Shown here piece after piece: positions 7,904-16,497 of a DNA stretch of 59,806 nucleotides; the first letter of the stretch is position 1; each line of letters begins with the position of its first letter. Below the pieces are notes generated by a model that searched no databases, was not told the DNA's origin, and saw nothing but the letters and a program-made list of their open reading frames with translations. The position numbers were made by a program, and so were the translations under genes. Source of the stretch: JACPLA01 sp964602055 (GTDB taxonomy: Bacteria; Bacteroidota; Ignavibacteria; UBA10030); contig CAZRPU010000008.1 in assembly GCA_964602055.1 (NCBI GenBank), positions 1-59,806 on the forward strand, in the 5' to 3' direction.

Positions 7904-9863
7904 CGTTTGCGGGGGTAAATCCGAATTCCTTCATCAGCACGTCGCCGGGAGCGGATGCACCGAATCTCGTCATTCCGATGAAAGCCCCTTCATGGCCAAG
8001 GTATGCCGACCATCCCATGGAAACCCCAGCCTCGACGGCGAGGCGCTTTGCCGTTCCGGAAGGGAACACGCTCTCTCGATATTCGGGAGATTGCCGCTCA
8101 AACAATTCCCAGGAGGGCATGCTCACGACTCTGGCTTTCACTCCCTCTGCGGCCAACTGCTCGTAGGCAGCAATGACATGCTGGACTTCCGAGCCTGTAC
8201 CGATGAGGATCAAATCGGGTTTTGCAGCATTCTCTCCAAGAACGTACGCCCCGCGGGCCGTATGCTCCTGAGAGGCGTATTTCGTCCGATCGATGAGAGG
8301 AAGCTTCTGACGCGTCAATGCCAGAACTACCGGTCCTCCGCGATGTTCGATGGCAACGCGCCAGGCCTCTGCTGTTTCATTGGCGTCTGCCGGACGGATG
8401 AGGGTGATGTTGGGAATTGCTCTCAGGGCTGCGAGCTGTTCGACAGGCTGATGGGTGGGCCCGTCTTCGCCAAGGCCAATACTATCGTGGGTGTACACAA
8501 GGATCGGGCGAATTCCCATGATGCAGGCAAGACGGATGGGAGGCCGCATGTATTCGGAAAAGATCAGGAAGGTGCCGCCGTAGGGAATAACACCCCCTTC
8601 CAATGCCATACCGTTCAGAATGGACCCCATGGCATGTTCCCGCACGCCGAAGCGGAGATACCGTCCGTCAAAGGAGCCGGCCTGGAATTCATGAAATCCC
8701 TTTACCATGGTGTTATTGGAAGGCGTAAGATCCGCTGATCCGCCGATGAGCGTTGGCAGGTGCGGTGCAAGTGCAGCGAGAGTTTTGCCGGACGCTTCGC
8801 GTGTCGCCATGGCATCAGAGAATGTCGGCACAGCTTTCTTCCATTCTTCGCCGAAATCTCCTGCCCGAACCCGTTCAAATTCTGCCGCTAAGGCCGGGTG
8901 CGTTTTCCCGTACTCTGCCACGAGTTTTGCCCATCGATCTTCTTCTTTTCTTCCCGTCTCGACAGCTTTGCGGAATGCTGTTGATGCCTCTTCGGGCACG
9001 TAAAAGCTCTTTTCCGGATCCCAACCGAGATTCTTCTTCGTCAGCTTTATTTCATCTTCGCCAAGGGGAGACCCGTGTGCTTCCGCTGTGTCTTGCTTGT
9101 TCGGGCTCCCGTAACCGATGTGGGTCCGAACCATGATAATGTGGGGACGGTTCTTCGTCTGCTGTGCCGATGTGATTGCCTTGTCAAGAGCTCCCAGGTC
9201 ATTGCCATCCTCGACTACCTGGACATCCCAGCCGTACGCTTCGAATCGTTTCTTCCTGTCCTCGGTGAAAGCCAGGTCTGTGGGTCCGTCAATGCTGATG
9301 TGGTTGTCGTCGTAGAGGTAGATCAAGTTATCGAGTTGGAGGTGTCCGGCAAGCGAAGCGGCTTCCGAGGCAACTCCTTCCATAAGGTCGCCGTCGCTGA
9401 CGATGGCATAGATGCGGTAGTCCACGACCGGGGCACCGGGCTTATTATAGCGCGCTGCGAGGAACTTCTGTGCCATCGCCATTCCCACGCCGTTTGCAAA
9501 GCCCTGACCGAGAGGGCCGGTGGTGGTTTCGATTCCCGGAACATGTGATTCAGGATGTCCCGGCGTCTTGCTTCCCCATTGTCGAAAGCTCTTCAGGTCG
9601 TCGAGGGAAAAATCGTATCCCGTGAGGTGCAGAAGGCTGTACAGCAGCATGCATCCGTGTCCGGCCGAGAGAATGAACCTGTCGCGGTTGGGCCAGGAAG
9701 GATTCGCCGGGCTGTGCTTGAGGTGGCGGGTCCAGAGCACATACGCCATGGGAGCTGCACCGAGGGGCATGCCGGGATGGCCCGACTTGGCCTTTTGAAC
9801 CGCATCTATGGACAGCGTGCGAATGGTATTGATGCAGAGCTGGTCGAGTTGGGATGTGGTCAT
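7866..9863 (-). CDS. tkt: Transketolase 1 (full-length bacterial type)
   Basis: A 665-residue transketolase of the pentose phosphate pathway: it moves two-carbon ketol units with thiamine diphosphate. Visible are the N-terminal HPGMPLGAAPMAYVLW, the TPP motif GDGDLMEGVASEAASLAGH ending near a metal-binding Asn, the middle pyrimidine-domain segment RFGVREHAMG, and a full C-terminal domain. It resembles the usual E. coli/plant-type enzyme and differs clearly from the second transketolase at 30440, which has GDGEQQEG at the same place. No sigma-54-like promoter is seen ahead of it; the upstream spacer is repeat-rich. Confidence 0.95.
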   Translation of the reverse strand: MTTSQLDQLCINTIRTLSIDAVQKAKSGHPGMPLGAAPMAYVLWTRHLKHSPANPSWPNRDRFILSAGHGCMLLYSLLHLTGYDFSLDDLKSFRQWGSKTPGHPESHVPGIETTTGPLGQGFANGVGMAMAQKFLAARYNKPGAPVVDYRIYAIVSDGDLMEGVASEAASLAGHLQLDNLIYLYDDNHISIDGPTDLAFTEDRKKRFEAYGWDVQVVEDGNDLGALDKAITSAQQTKNRPHIIMVRTHIGYGSPNKQDTAEAHGSPLGEDEIKLTKKNLGWDPEKSFYVPEEASTAFRKAVETGRKEEDRWAKLVAEYGKTHPALAAEFERVRAGDFGEEWKKAVPTFSDAMATREASGKTLAALAPHLPTLIGGSADLTPSNNTMVKGFHEFQAGSFDGRYLRFGVREHAMGSILNGMALEGGVIPYGGTFLIFSEYMRPPIRLACIMGIRPILVYTHDSIGLGEDGPTHQPVEQLAALRAIPNITLIRPADANETAEAWRVAIEHRGGPVVLALTRQKLPLIDRTKYASQEHTARGAYVLGENAAKPDLILIGTGSEVQHVIAAYEQLAAEGVKARVVSMPSWELFERQSPEYRESVFPSGTAKRLAVEAGVSMGWSAYLGHEGAFIGMTRFGASAPGDVLMKEFGFTPANVVARAKKLLSMD

Positions 9864-10107
9864 GGAATCATGGAGTCATTGAGAGATTTGTTCATTGTCT
9901 CATTTTATTCTGCGCCAATGGCGCGTGAGCCTCTGGCGCAATTGTTTCATTGGGTGTGGCGCATGAGCATCGGTTCGATGAACCAAGAAGAATCAGACGC
10001 TCAGGGATTGATGATGCGAGAAAAGAAGGCAGATGAAAGATACAGAAGGGTTGGGCCAATTTCCATGAGGAACGGAGTGTGGAGTCGTGGAGTGGCGGCT
10101 CACAGAA
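9864..10107. repeat. Non-coding spacer with short degenerate repeats
   Basis: This 244-base stretch between transketolase 1 and the ATL gene has no convincing gene. It contains TCATTG/TTCATT units (9880-9950) like those at 131-197, a GCGCCAATGGCGC dyad near 9913-9925 with further TGGCGC copies downstream, and GGAGTGTGGAGTCGTGGAGT near 10075-10095. These read as decayed heptamer-type repeats, not as a structured RNA. Confidence 0.4.
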
Positions 10108-10488
10108 TTATGGGGTCCATTGGAACCTCTCGAGGTCGATTTTCCCTTGCGCGTTGAACACAACACCTTCAGCCTCGAGGAGTTTCCTCTGTTTGAAATG
10201 GTGATCGTTTCTTGTTCGAACGCTGATCTTCCCCTGTGAATTGACCACGCGGTGCCACGGGAGGCCGTCGGGACAATGTGCCATGGCCTGGCCAACCCAT
10301 CGTGCCCGTGCGGCAAGGTAATGGCGGGCCCGAACGCCGCGGGGACGGGGAACCATTGCGGCAATCTGACCATACGTGGCAACTGTTCCCCGCGGAATTT
10401 TGGAGACTATTTCCCATACAGCGCTCCTGAACACCGGGCGAAAAGGCGGCGACGTGAATCCCGAACGGCTCGGTCTCTTGCTTCTCAC
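10108..10488 (-). CDS. Alkyltransferase-like protein (ATL), MGMT family
   Basis: A 126-residue protein matching the C-terminal DNA-binding domain of O6-alkylguanine-DNA alkyltransferase: VWEIVSKIPRGTVATYGQIA at the helix-turn-helix, then the arginine-finger region RAR. At the active site the usual PCHRV is PWHRV, so the alkyl-accepting Cys is replaced by Trp. In the known ATL proteins this residue change gives a non-enzymatic protein that binds O6-alkylguanine and hands it to nucleotide excision repair. That role is family knowledge, not shown here. It lies four bases after the OsmC gene and probably shares its transcript. Confidence 0.88.
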   Translation of the reverse strand: MRSKRPSRSGFTSPPFRPVFRSAVWEIVSKIPRGTVATYGQIAAMVPRPRGVRARHYLAARARWVGQAMAHCPDGLPWHRVVNSQGKISVRTRNDHHFKQRKLLEAEGVVFNAQGKIDLERFQWTP

Positions 10489-10492
10489 GCCC

Positions 10493-10933
10493 TTACCCGC
10501 CAGCCTTGTCTGACGGTTCGATGCGATACGAATGGGTAATGGGAACGCTTGCTTTGAGGATACCTGTCACGGAACAGTACTTCGTGGTGGAGAGCTCGAT
10601 GGCCCGTTCCACATCGGCCGGTTTGAGGCCATCGCCGTAAAAAACGTACTCAACATGAATGTCGGTGAAAATACGGGGGTGTTCCTCGCGATCGTGTGCC
10701 GTCACATTGATCTCGAGCTGCGTGAGAGGTGCGCGTTTCTTCTTGAGAATCGGAACAACATCGGAAGCCGTGCACCCTGCAAGCGCCATCAGAACGAGTT
10801 CCTTCGGCGTCGAGCCAGCACTGCTTCCTCCAAACTCATCAGACCCGTCCATGATGACCCAGTGGTTCGAAAGCGCTTTTGCGGCAAAGGTAATTCCTCC
10901 CACCTGGCGAAGATGTGCGGTTTTCAGTGCCAT
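10493..10933 (-). CDS. OsmC-family peroxiredoxin-like protein
   Basis: About 146 residues from the ATG at 10933 (an in-frame upstream extension looks non-conserved). The OsmC/Ohr fold is shown by the two reactive cysteines, in LMALAGCTASDV and TTKYCSVTGIL, and by GGSSAGSTPKELVL. Members reduce organic hydroperoxides with thiol or lipoyl donors in the cytoplasm. The neighbouring ATL gene suggests a small DNA/oxidative-damage unit. It belongs to the broad OsmC group; whether it is Ohr or OsmC proper cannot be decided. Confidence 0.88.
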   Translation of the reverse strand: MALKTAHLRQVGGITFAAKALSNHWVIMDGSDEFGGSSAGSTPKELVLMALAGCTASDVVPILKKKRAPLTQLEINVTAHDREEHPRIFTDIHVEYVFYGDGLKPADVERAIELSTTKYCSVTGILKASVPITHSYRIEPSDKAGG

Positions 10934-11070
10934 GGTTGTTCTTTCTGAAATTTCGTGAGGATGGTATGAGAAAAAATGGGAAGAGAATTGGTGAAAATCC
11001 ACTCCATGATGGGAACGCGGGTTATCCCGTCATGAGGTTTCTCGCAGAAAGAGCTTGGATGAGGGGGAAT

Positions 11071-11556
11071 TCAGTTGAGGTGCAGGTTGGTCTTGATATC
11101 CTCTTCGCGCAGGTCAACGATCTCATCGGGCCCCTCCGCCATGATGGTGAGCACCGGCACAGGGGCAAGACGGACAACGTGCTCGGCGATGCTGCCGATG
11201 AGAACGTGGCTGAGCCCGGTGCGGCCGTGCGTGGACATCACGATAAGATCGATATTCAATTGTTTGACCGCCTTCAGAATTTCTTCGACGGGCGAACCGT
11301 GGCGTATCTCCAGTCGGAAATTGAGCGGAACAATGGCATGCTCCATCAGGAGATGCACGATGGATTTTCGTGCTTCGAATTCCGCTTCTTCGGGGCGGAT
11401 ATGAAGCCGGGATCCTCCCGGTTCCTTCGGATCAAGGGCATGAAGGACAATGATTTCTCCGTTGAAGAGTTTGCCCACTTCTTCTGCATACTGCAATGCC
11501 TCAAGGGAAAAGGGAGAGAGATCGGTGGGGACAAGAATGCGATGCGGAACTCTCAT
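11071..11556 (-). CDS. Universal stress protein A
   Basis: A single-domain UspA of 161 residues: the N-terminal ILVPTDLSPFSLEALQYA, a long insertion rich in Arg/Glu, and the nucleotide-binding STHGRTGLSHVLIGS segment that points to an ATP-binding type. It ends with a short tail (REEDIKTNLHLN) that is shared with the UspA at 15985, showing the two are close paralogues. It overlaps the radical SAM gene by four bases (ATGA) and is translationally coupled to it. Confidence 0.9.
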   Translation of the reverse strand: MRVPHRILVPTDLSPFSLEALQYAEEVGKLFNGEIIVLHALDPKEPGGSRLHIRPEEAEFEARKSIVHLLMEHAIVPLNFRLEIRHGSPVEEILKAVKQLNIDLIVMSTHGRTGLSHVLIGSIAEHVVRLAPVPVLTIMAEGPDEIVDLREEDIKTNLHLN

Positions 11557-12530
11557 GCGGAATTCTCCTCCAGCAGACTCGAATCACGTTGTTTCGAAGA
11601 TTGCGGATCCTCGAAGAATCTGCTGCCCTGAAAATCGTAGGAAAAGATCAATTCTTTCTCTTGAAGCTGTTCGAGAACTGTTTTCACGTGTTCGAGCGGC
11701 GAATCAAGGCTCCATGCAATATCGGTCATCGTCATGGGTCGCCGGCGGAGAACCGCCAGAACGCGTTCGGCATCAGGATGGAGGGAAGTGGAGCCGGACT
11801 TCCTGCCAGGGGAGGCGATCACTTCGCATCCCCTGCCGAAAAACTCCCGTATGCAGGCAAGCTTGTCAGGGGAAAGAGGTTCGGCATCCGTGACGGAGGG
11901 AGGACGGACCACGGTATTCAGCTGAACCTTGTCGGGAGCGATCTCGTCGATGATGTTCTTCATACGCGCGAGTTCCTCGTCGCCATCGTTCAGGTCTTTC
12001 ACAAAGAGAATCTCGAGCCAGAGCTGGCCGCGGAATTCTTTTCGAAAAAGCTTCAAGCCGTTGATCATGGACTCGAGCCGAAGACGGGGATGGGGCCTGT
12101 TGATCCTCTGGAAGACCTTCTCTGACGCGGCGTCGAGGGATGGGAGAACGATATCGGCTTCCTGAAGGTCGCTGCGGACTTCCGGCAGATACAGGAGGGT
12201 TCCGTTGGTAATCACGGCAACGGGAAGGCGCGTCAATTGCTTGACCGACCGGATCATGGCTCCCAGTCCGGAATTCAACGTCGGTTCGCCCGAACCGGAG
12301 AAGGTGATGGTGTCGATTCTTTCGGGGCGGGAAAGAGCCGTGCGGACATCCGCAATGATCGGGGCAACGGGGACGTACTCGGTGCGGCGAAGCGCCCGTT
12401 GATCGGTTGGCCCAAGCTCGCAATACACACAGTCGAGCGTACATGTCTTCTTCGGAATCACATCGACTCCGAGGGATCGTCCCAGCCGTCTCGATGGAAC
12501 GGGACCAAAAATGTACTGGAGTGCATGCAT
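11553..12530 (-). CDS. Radical SAM protein (COG0731-like)
   Basis: A 325-residue radical SAM enzyme. The cluster-binding motif CTLDCVYC (C-x3-C-x2-C) lies near residue 31-38, after the family-typical FGPVPSRRLGRSLG; the GSGEPTLN segment is the glycine-rich SAM-binding loop. The last 80 residues look like a winged-helix domain (RRRPMTMTDIAWSLDSPLEHV). COG0731 includes wyosine-related enzymes of archaea, but bacterial members of this FGPVPSRRLG group have no established reaction. It is followed by the overlapping uspA gene. Confidence 0.82.
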   Translation of the reverse strand: MHALQYIFGPVPSRRLGRSLGVDVIPKKTCTLDCVYCELGPTDQRALRRTEYVPVAPIIADVRTALSRPERIDTITFSGSGEPTLNSGLGAMIRSVKQLTRLPVAVITNGTLLYLPEVRSDLQEADIVLPSLDAASEKVFQRINRPHPRLRLESMINGLKLFRKEFRGQLWLEILFVKDLNDGDEELARMKNIIDEIAPDKVQLNTVVRPPSVTDAEPLSPDKLACIREFFGRGCEVIASPGRKSGSTSLHPDAERVLAVLRRRPMTMTDIAWSLDSPLEHVKTVLEQLQEKELIFSYDFQGSRFFEDPQSSKQRDSSLLEENSA

Positions 12531-12542
12531 AGCCGTGTGTGC

Positions 12543-12567
12543 GGAAAACAGCGGCCTCTTGGCCGCT
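12543..12567 (-). terminator. Probable intrinsic terminator
   Basis: On the minus strand a perfect six-pair stem GCGGCC-AAGA-GGCCGC is followed by TGTTTTCC. It lies between the 86-aa gene and the radical SAM gene and would end the alanine dehydrogenase operon. The T-run is short, so efficiency is uncertain. Confidence 0.5.
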
Positions 12568-12637
12568 TCAGGTTTGACGCGCCATCTCAGCGCAAGCCAA
12601 CCTCCACGTCAGGGTTCGGAGTTCGCCTTTTCGCTTT

Positions 12638-12898
12638 CTACAACCAGACGTCCATTTCCTGAACAGCAGGTTCCTCGGTTGCCTGGCGCTGGCAATTGAT
12701 CACGAATTCTCTCAACCCGTCGAGGCGCGCGTGTACTTCGCCCAGCTTCTCCTTCATCGCCAGGATCTTCTTCATCGTCAGTGACGAAGGACGCGCCGCA
12801 ACCAGGTCTTCTTCGACCTCCCGCACGATTGCTCCAATATGGTCCACATCGTGAAGGAGATGTTTTATCGTTTTGCCCATCTTCAGTTTCGGTTCCAT
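12638..12898 (-). CDS. Small helical protein of unknown function (86 aa)
   Basis: I do not recognise this protein. It is 86 residues, almost entirely predicted helix (KTIKHLLHDVDHIGAIVREVEEDL, then KKILAMKEKLGEVHARLDGL), with one Cys and no signal peptide. The histidine- and acid-rich first helix is reminiscent of hemerythrin-type bundles, but the ligand set is incomplete. It is the last gene of the operon with alanine dehydrogenase, the CoA-transferase and the Cys-rich protein and sits 48 bases after the latter. Real-gene status is supported by its position and by codon use matching its neighbours. Confidence 0.55.
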   Translation of the reverse strand: MEPKLKMGKTIKHLLHDVDHIGAIVREVEEDLVAARPSSLTMKKILAMKEKLGEVHARLDGLREFVINCQRQATEEPAVQEMDVWL

Positions 12899-12946
12899 TG
12901 CTTTTCTTTTTGATGTTCAACAGTACTTTCGTGAACGACGGTGATT

Positions 12947-13270
12947 CTAGTCCACGAACGTTTTCATCGAATGTACTTTTTCGATAACCAGAGGATAATA
13001 CCGGTCGAGGGCACATTCGAGTTTGTCCCGCTTTTCACACGACCCGTCGGGAGAATGGAAGTCGCAGCGCGAACAAACGTTCGTGCGAAGGACCTCCACA
13101 TATGGTTCCATGGAATGGCTCTTCATTTCCGATAATATTTCCACCAACGAGCTAAAATGCTCTTGCAGCATGCAGGATTCATGTGCAGGGAGGCGGCAGT
13201 TGCCACTATTATCCCCATCAATGCATTTACGGCAAACGGTCATGCGAATGGATTCCCAGTAGGGATTCAT
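12947..13270 (-). CDS. Small protein with two C-x2-C-x8-C-x7-C units (paralogue 1)
   Basis: A 107-residue soluble protein with eight cysteines in two identically spaced units. Unit 1 uses Cys13, 16, 25 and 33 (VCRKCIDGDNSGNC...), unit 2 uses Cys66, 69, 78 and 86 and ends in ECALDRYY. It aligns without gaps over about 105 residues with the protein at 43899-44234. The spacing suggests a bound metal ion or Fe-S cluster per unit; this is inference. It lies nine bases after the CoA-transferase gene. I know of no named family; zinc-finger and iron-sulfur roles are both possible. Confidence 0.7.
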   Translation of the reverse strand: MNPYWESIRMTVCRKCIDGDNSGNCRLPAHESCMLQEHFSSLVEILSEMKSHSMEPYVEVLRTNVCSRCDFHSPDGSCEKRDKLECALDRYYPLVIEKVHSMKTFVD

Positions 13271-13279
13271 ACAGCCTCC

Positions 13280-14599
13280 TTACGCCGGAACAGTTGCGGA
13301 ATGAACGGGTGTTTTTGTCGATCGTACATATTCCGTCAGTTCCTGACGGAAATTCGGGTGCGCGATCGCTATGAGTGCTTCCGCCCGCTGGCGAAGATTC
13401 TTGCCATGGAGTGAAGCGACGCCGAATTCAGTGACAACATAATGAACATCAGCCCTCGTGGTGACCACGCCGGCCCCCGGCTTCAACCTCGGAACGATGC
13501 GAGAAATCGTGTCTTTCTTTGTGGTAGAGGGGATGGCGATAATCGGCTTCCCGGCTTTCGCGTATGCTGCACCACGAATGAAGTCCACCTGTCCACCGAA
13601 GCCGCTGTAGATTTTCGATCCGATGGAATCGGAGCAAATCTGACCCGTAATGTCAACTTCGATGGCGGAATTAATCGCAACCATTCGCTCATTCTGCGAA
13701 ATAATGAACGGATCGTTGGTGTAGTTGCAGGGATGAAGTTCGAAAAAGGGGTTATTGTCGACGTAGTCGTATAATCCCTCAGATCCCAGGACAAAGGTCG
13801 CAATCACCTTTCCCGGGTGGAGCGTCTTTTTTTGGTTGGTGATGATTCCCTTCTCGAGTGCTTTGACCACACCGTCGGAAACCATTTCGGTGTGAATGCC
13901 CAGGTGCCGCTTGTTGTCGAGCTGGGCGATGACCGCATCCGGAATACCACCGATGCCCAGCTGCAGAGTATCGCCGTCCTGAATCAGATTCGCAATATGC
14001 GCAGCTATCTTCCGTTCGATTTCCGTCGGCACTCCTGCATCGAGCGTAAGCAAGGGCTCGGAGCATTCCACAATCCGATGAACCTGTGAAACATGGATGA
14101 AGACGTCCCCAAGCGTACGGGGCATCTTTTCGTTCACTTGGGCCACCACAAGTGCGGCGTTTTCCGCAGCTGCCTTTGAAGCGGCGCATTCAACCCCGTA
14201 ACTCATGAAGCCGTGTTCATCCGGCGGAGACACATGGATGAACGCGACATCGAGCGGAATGACTTTGTCGATGAAGAGCGAAGGGATCTCGGAAAGATGG
14301 ACAGGCACGTATTCCGAACGTCCTGTTGCTATTGCCTGCCGGTCGGCAGGCCCGACGAAGAGAGAGTTATGATGGAAATGTCGTTCCATTCCCGTTTTTG
14401 CCAGCGGGTCATCGCCCAACAGGAGGACGTGATTCACTTCCACATCGAAGAGCTCCTCCTTCCTGGCGGCAAGCGCATTGGTCAAAAGCAGAGGCGTGGC
14501 GGCATTGCCGCTGATGAAAATCCGATCGCCGGAGCGGACAACGCTCACCGCCTCTTCGAGGGAAACAACTTTTTGTTTATAGGTCGAGAGCCAGTTCAT
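13280..14599 (-). CDS. Acetyl-CoA hydrolase/transferase family CoA-transferase
   Basis: A 439-residue enzyme of the acetyl-CoA hydrolase / 4-hydroxybutyrate CoA-transferase group. Signs are SGDRIFISGNAATP at the start, VSPPDEHGFMSYG in the middle, the LGIGGIPDAV glycine loop and the catalytic-Glu region IHTEMVSDG near residue 237. Such enzymes form a glutamyl-CoA intermediate and move CoA between acetate and another carboxylate. The acyl partner is unknown (acetate, succinate, butyrate or 4-hydroxybutyrate). It follows alanine dehydrogenase by two bases, which suggests handling of the carbon from amino-acid breakdown. Confidence 0.9.
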   Translation of the reverse strand: MNWLSTYKQKVVSLEEAVSVVRSGDRIFISGNAATPLLLTNALAARKEELFDVEVNHVLLLGDDPLAKTGMERHFHHNSLFVGPADRQAIATGRSEYVPVHLSEIPSLFIDKVIPLDVAFIHVSPPDEHGFMSYGVECAASKAAAENAALVVAQVNEKMPRTLGDVFIHVSQVHRIVECSEPLLTLDAGVPTEIERKIAAHIANLIQDGDTLQLGIGGIPDAVIAQLDNKRHLGIHTEMVSDGVVKALEKGIITNQKKTLHPGKVIATFVLGSEGLYDYVDNNPFFELHPCNYTNDPFIISQNERMVAINSAIEVDITGQICSDSIGSKIYSGFGGQVDFIRGAAYAKAGKPIIAIPSTTKKDTISRIVPRLKPGAGVVTTRADVHYVVTEFGVASLHGKNLRQRAEALIAIAHPNFRQELTEYVRSTKTPVHSATVPA

Positions 14600-14601
14600 G
14601 G

Positions 14602-15744
14602 TTAATTTCTCATTGTCTCAAGGGGTGACTGAAGAAGCATGGAAAGTTTCTTTGATTTCAAATCGAAAATGCGTGCAACAGCGCCGTTGGTACATGCTCC
14701 CTGATAGGTACACACGCCGACTCCAAGTCCCCGGTTATGCTGCAGCGCCTGAGAGAGACCAAGGGATCCCGCTTCCAGTAAATAGGGAAGCAGTGCATTG
14801 GTGAGGCCCACGGAGGCGGTGCGAGGTACGGCAGCCGTCATGTTCGGCACGCAGTAATGGACAACGCCATGACGGGTGAACACGGGATCGTGCAGAGTGG
14901 TTGGCCGGCTCGTCTCCACGCATCCTCCCTGATCAATGGAGATATCGATGATGATCGATCCCATTTTCATGCGTTTGACCATCGCTTCGCTCAGAATATG
15001 GGGCGTTCGCTCTCCCTTCAGCAAAACAGCTCCAATGACGACATCGGCATAGCGAACGGCATGTTCCACATTATACGCGGTCGCCGTCGCGGTGTTGATC
15101 TTCACGGGAAATGCGTTATGGATATCGCGGAGACGTGAAAGATCGTTGTCGAGAACCGTCACTTCGGCGCCCAGACCTATGGCAACCCGCGCAGCTGTTT
15201 TACCCACCGTGCCTGCTCCGAGAATCACCAGCGAAGCCGGGGCAACGCCCGGGATATTCCCCAAAAGAATGCCGCGCCCGCCCTCACGCGACTGCAGATA
15301 ATGTCCTGCGACCTGAATCGAGAGTTGACCCGCAATTTCACTCATGACCTGAAGTACCGATAAATCTCTCCGATCGTTCTCGATCAGTTCGTAAGCGATC
15401 GACGTGACTTTGTTATTCAAAAGGGTTTCGAGAACTTTTTTCTGGGAAACGGCAAGATGAAGAAACGAAAAGATCGCCTGTCCGCTGCTAAGAAGAGCAA
15501 GCTCGAATTCATTGGGCGGGGAAATCTTCAGGACTATTTCACTCCTGTTGATGATTTCCTGTCCGCTGTAGCAGATAACGGCCCCTGCTTTCTGATATTC
15601 TTCGTCGGGAAAGAGTATTTGAAGGCCGGCTTCATGCTGGACGTACACAGAATGTCCGGATGCAACGAGAGTTTGGACGCCCGCGGGCGTCAATGCAACG
15701 CGCCGCTCGGCTGGGGATTCTTCTTTGAGAACTCCGATTGTCAC
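14602..15744 (-). CDS. ald: Alanine dehydrogenase
   Basis: NAD-dependent alanine dehydrogenase (alanine to pyruvate plus ammonia), 380 residues. Seen are the N-terminal GVLKEESPAERRVALTP, the substrate Lys/His region YVQHEAG, the Rossmann motif VILGAGTVGKTAA and the late PNMTAAVPRTAS. I place the start at the GTG at 15744: it has GGAGGT four bases ahead, gives normal family length, and lies downstream of a sigma-54-like promoter. The frame is open to an ATG at 15975, but that would put the promoter inside the gene and add 77 unrelated residues. Confidence 0.93.
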   Translation of the reverse strand: MTIGVLKEESPAERRVALTPAGVQTLVASGHSVYVQHEAGLQILFPDEEYQKAGAVICYSGQEIINRSEIVLKISPPNEFELALLSSGQAIFSFLHLAVSQKKVLETLLNNKVTSIAYELIENDRRDLSVLQVMSEIAGQLSIQVAGHYLQSREGGRGILLGNIPGVAPASLVILGAGTVGKTAARVAIGLGAEVTVLDNDLSRLRDIHNAFPVKINTATATAYNVEHAVRYADVVIGAVLLKGERTPHILSEAMVKRMKMGSIIIDISIDQGGCVETSRPTTLHDPVFTRHGVVHYCVPNMTAAVPRTASVGLTNALLPYLLEAGSLGLSQALQHNRGLGVGVCTYQGACTNGAVARIFDLKSKKLSMLLQSPLETMRN

Positions 15745-15787
15745 GGTGACCTCCGGTCGAAGATGTGCGAATTTTTCAACAAAAAAG

Positions 15788-15802
15788 GCAAGAAATATGC
15801 CA
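15788..15802 (-). promoter_or_regulatory. Sigma-54-type promoter candidate for ald operon
   Basis: TGGCATATTTCTTGC on the minus strand keeps the GG and GC of the -24/-12 consensus (TGGCACG-N4-TTGC) at the right distance. Transcription would start near 15776, about 32 bases before the GTG of ald. Confidence 0.65.
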
Positions 15803-15831
15803 ATAGAGAAGGGAAGCGGCTGCAGGCAAAT

Positions 15832-15847
15832 AGAACAGATTCGGGAA
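15832..15847. promoter_or_regulatory. Activator-site candidate (half match)
   Basis: AGAAC-AGATTC-GGGAA. The right half and the core fit the recurring dyad TTNCC-N6-GGGAA found before other operons; the left half does not. It lies 30 bases upstream of the -24 element. Confidence 0.35.
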
Positions 15848-15984
15848 TCCCTGGGACCTGTTTTTCTTAGAAGCGGGAGGGTGGGTGGGAAGTTTCTTAA
15901 AAGTGGCAACCAAGGCCGAACACGCCCATCCTTTCCCTCGCGAACGCGCTGGCGGACACAGAGCTCCCTCAACAACCGGCGCCG

Positions 15985-16482
15985 CTAGGGGAGATGAAGT
16001 CCCTCGGCGATGTCTTCCTGCGTCACATTGATCAGCTCTCGAAACTCGTCGGGTTTGAGAGTCAGCACCGGGCACGACGCGTTCCTTACAACTTTTTCGG
16101 CGACACTGCCCATAAGGATGTGACTGACACCGCTGCGTCCATGCGTGCACATGACGATCAGATCCGAGCGGAGGTCTTTTGCAGCCGCGACGATCTCCTG
16201 GGCCGGCGCGCCATGGCGGATCTCGATGCGCAGGCTCTGCGTGACGACATTGTGATCAAGAAGAAGGTGGGCTACCGCCGATCTCATTCTCCGGTTGATT
16301 TCCTCCTCCGTCACGTTCTTTTCGTTCTTCGAAATCAGCGCTGCCGGCTCATCCCCTTCTGCTATGTGAACGACAACGATTTCTGCTCCGAAATGCTCCG
16401 CAATATCCTGCGCGTATTGCAGCGCCGTCACGGAAAAGACCGACATATCGATAGGTACCAGAATGCGTGTGGGGGCTTTCAT
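15985..16482 (-). CDS. Universal stress protein A
   Basis: A 165-residue single UspA domain: RILVPIDMSVFSVTALQYAQDI at the start and MCTHGRSGVSHILMGS as nucleotide-binding loop. Its C-terminal tail (TQEDIAEGLHLP) matches that of the UspA at 11071, so the two are recent paralogues with a shared extension of unknown use. It starts 15 bases after the haem-lyase gene, with GGAGGG ahead of the ATG, and is probably co-transcribed with ccmF from the sigma-54-like promoter at 18863. Confidence 0.9.
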   Translation of the reverse strand: MKAPTRILVPIDMSVFSVTALQYAQDIAEHFGAEIVVVHIAEGDEPAALISKNEKNVTEEEINRRMRSAVAHLLLDHNVVTQSLRIEIRHGAPAQEIVAAAKDLRSDLIVMCTHGRSGVSHILMGSVAEKVVRNASCPVLTLKPDEFRELINVTQEDIAEGLHLP

Positions 16483-16497
16483 CGGAAAACCCTCCTT

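Noticed and set aside
10970..11035. Imperfect inverted repeat after the uspA gene
   Set aside because: The stem has a mismatch and no convincing T-run, so a terminator call is not supported.
12551..12566. GCGGCC-N4-GGCCGC dyad as an operator
   Set aside because: Its place after the operon end and the T-rich tail on the minus strand fit a terminator better.
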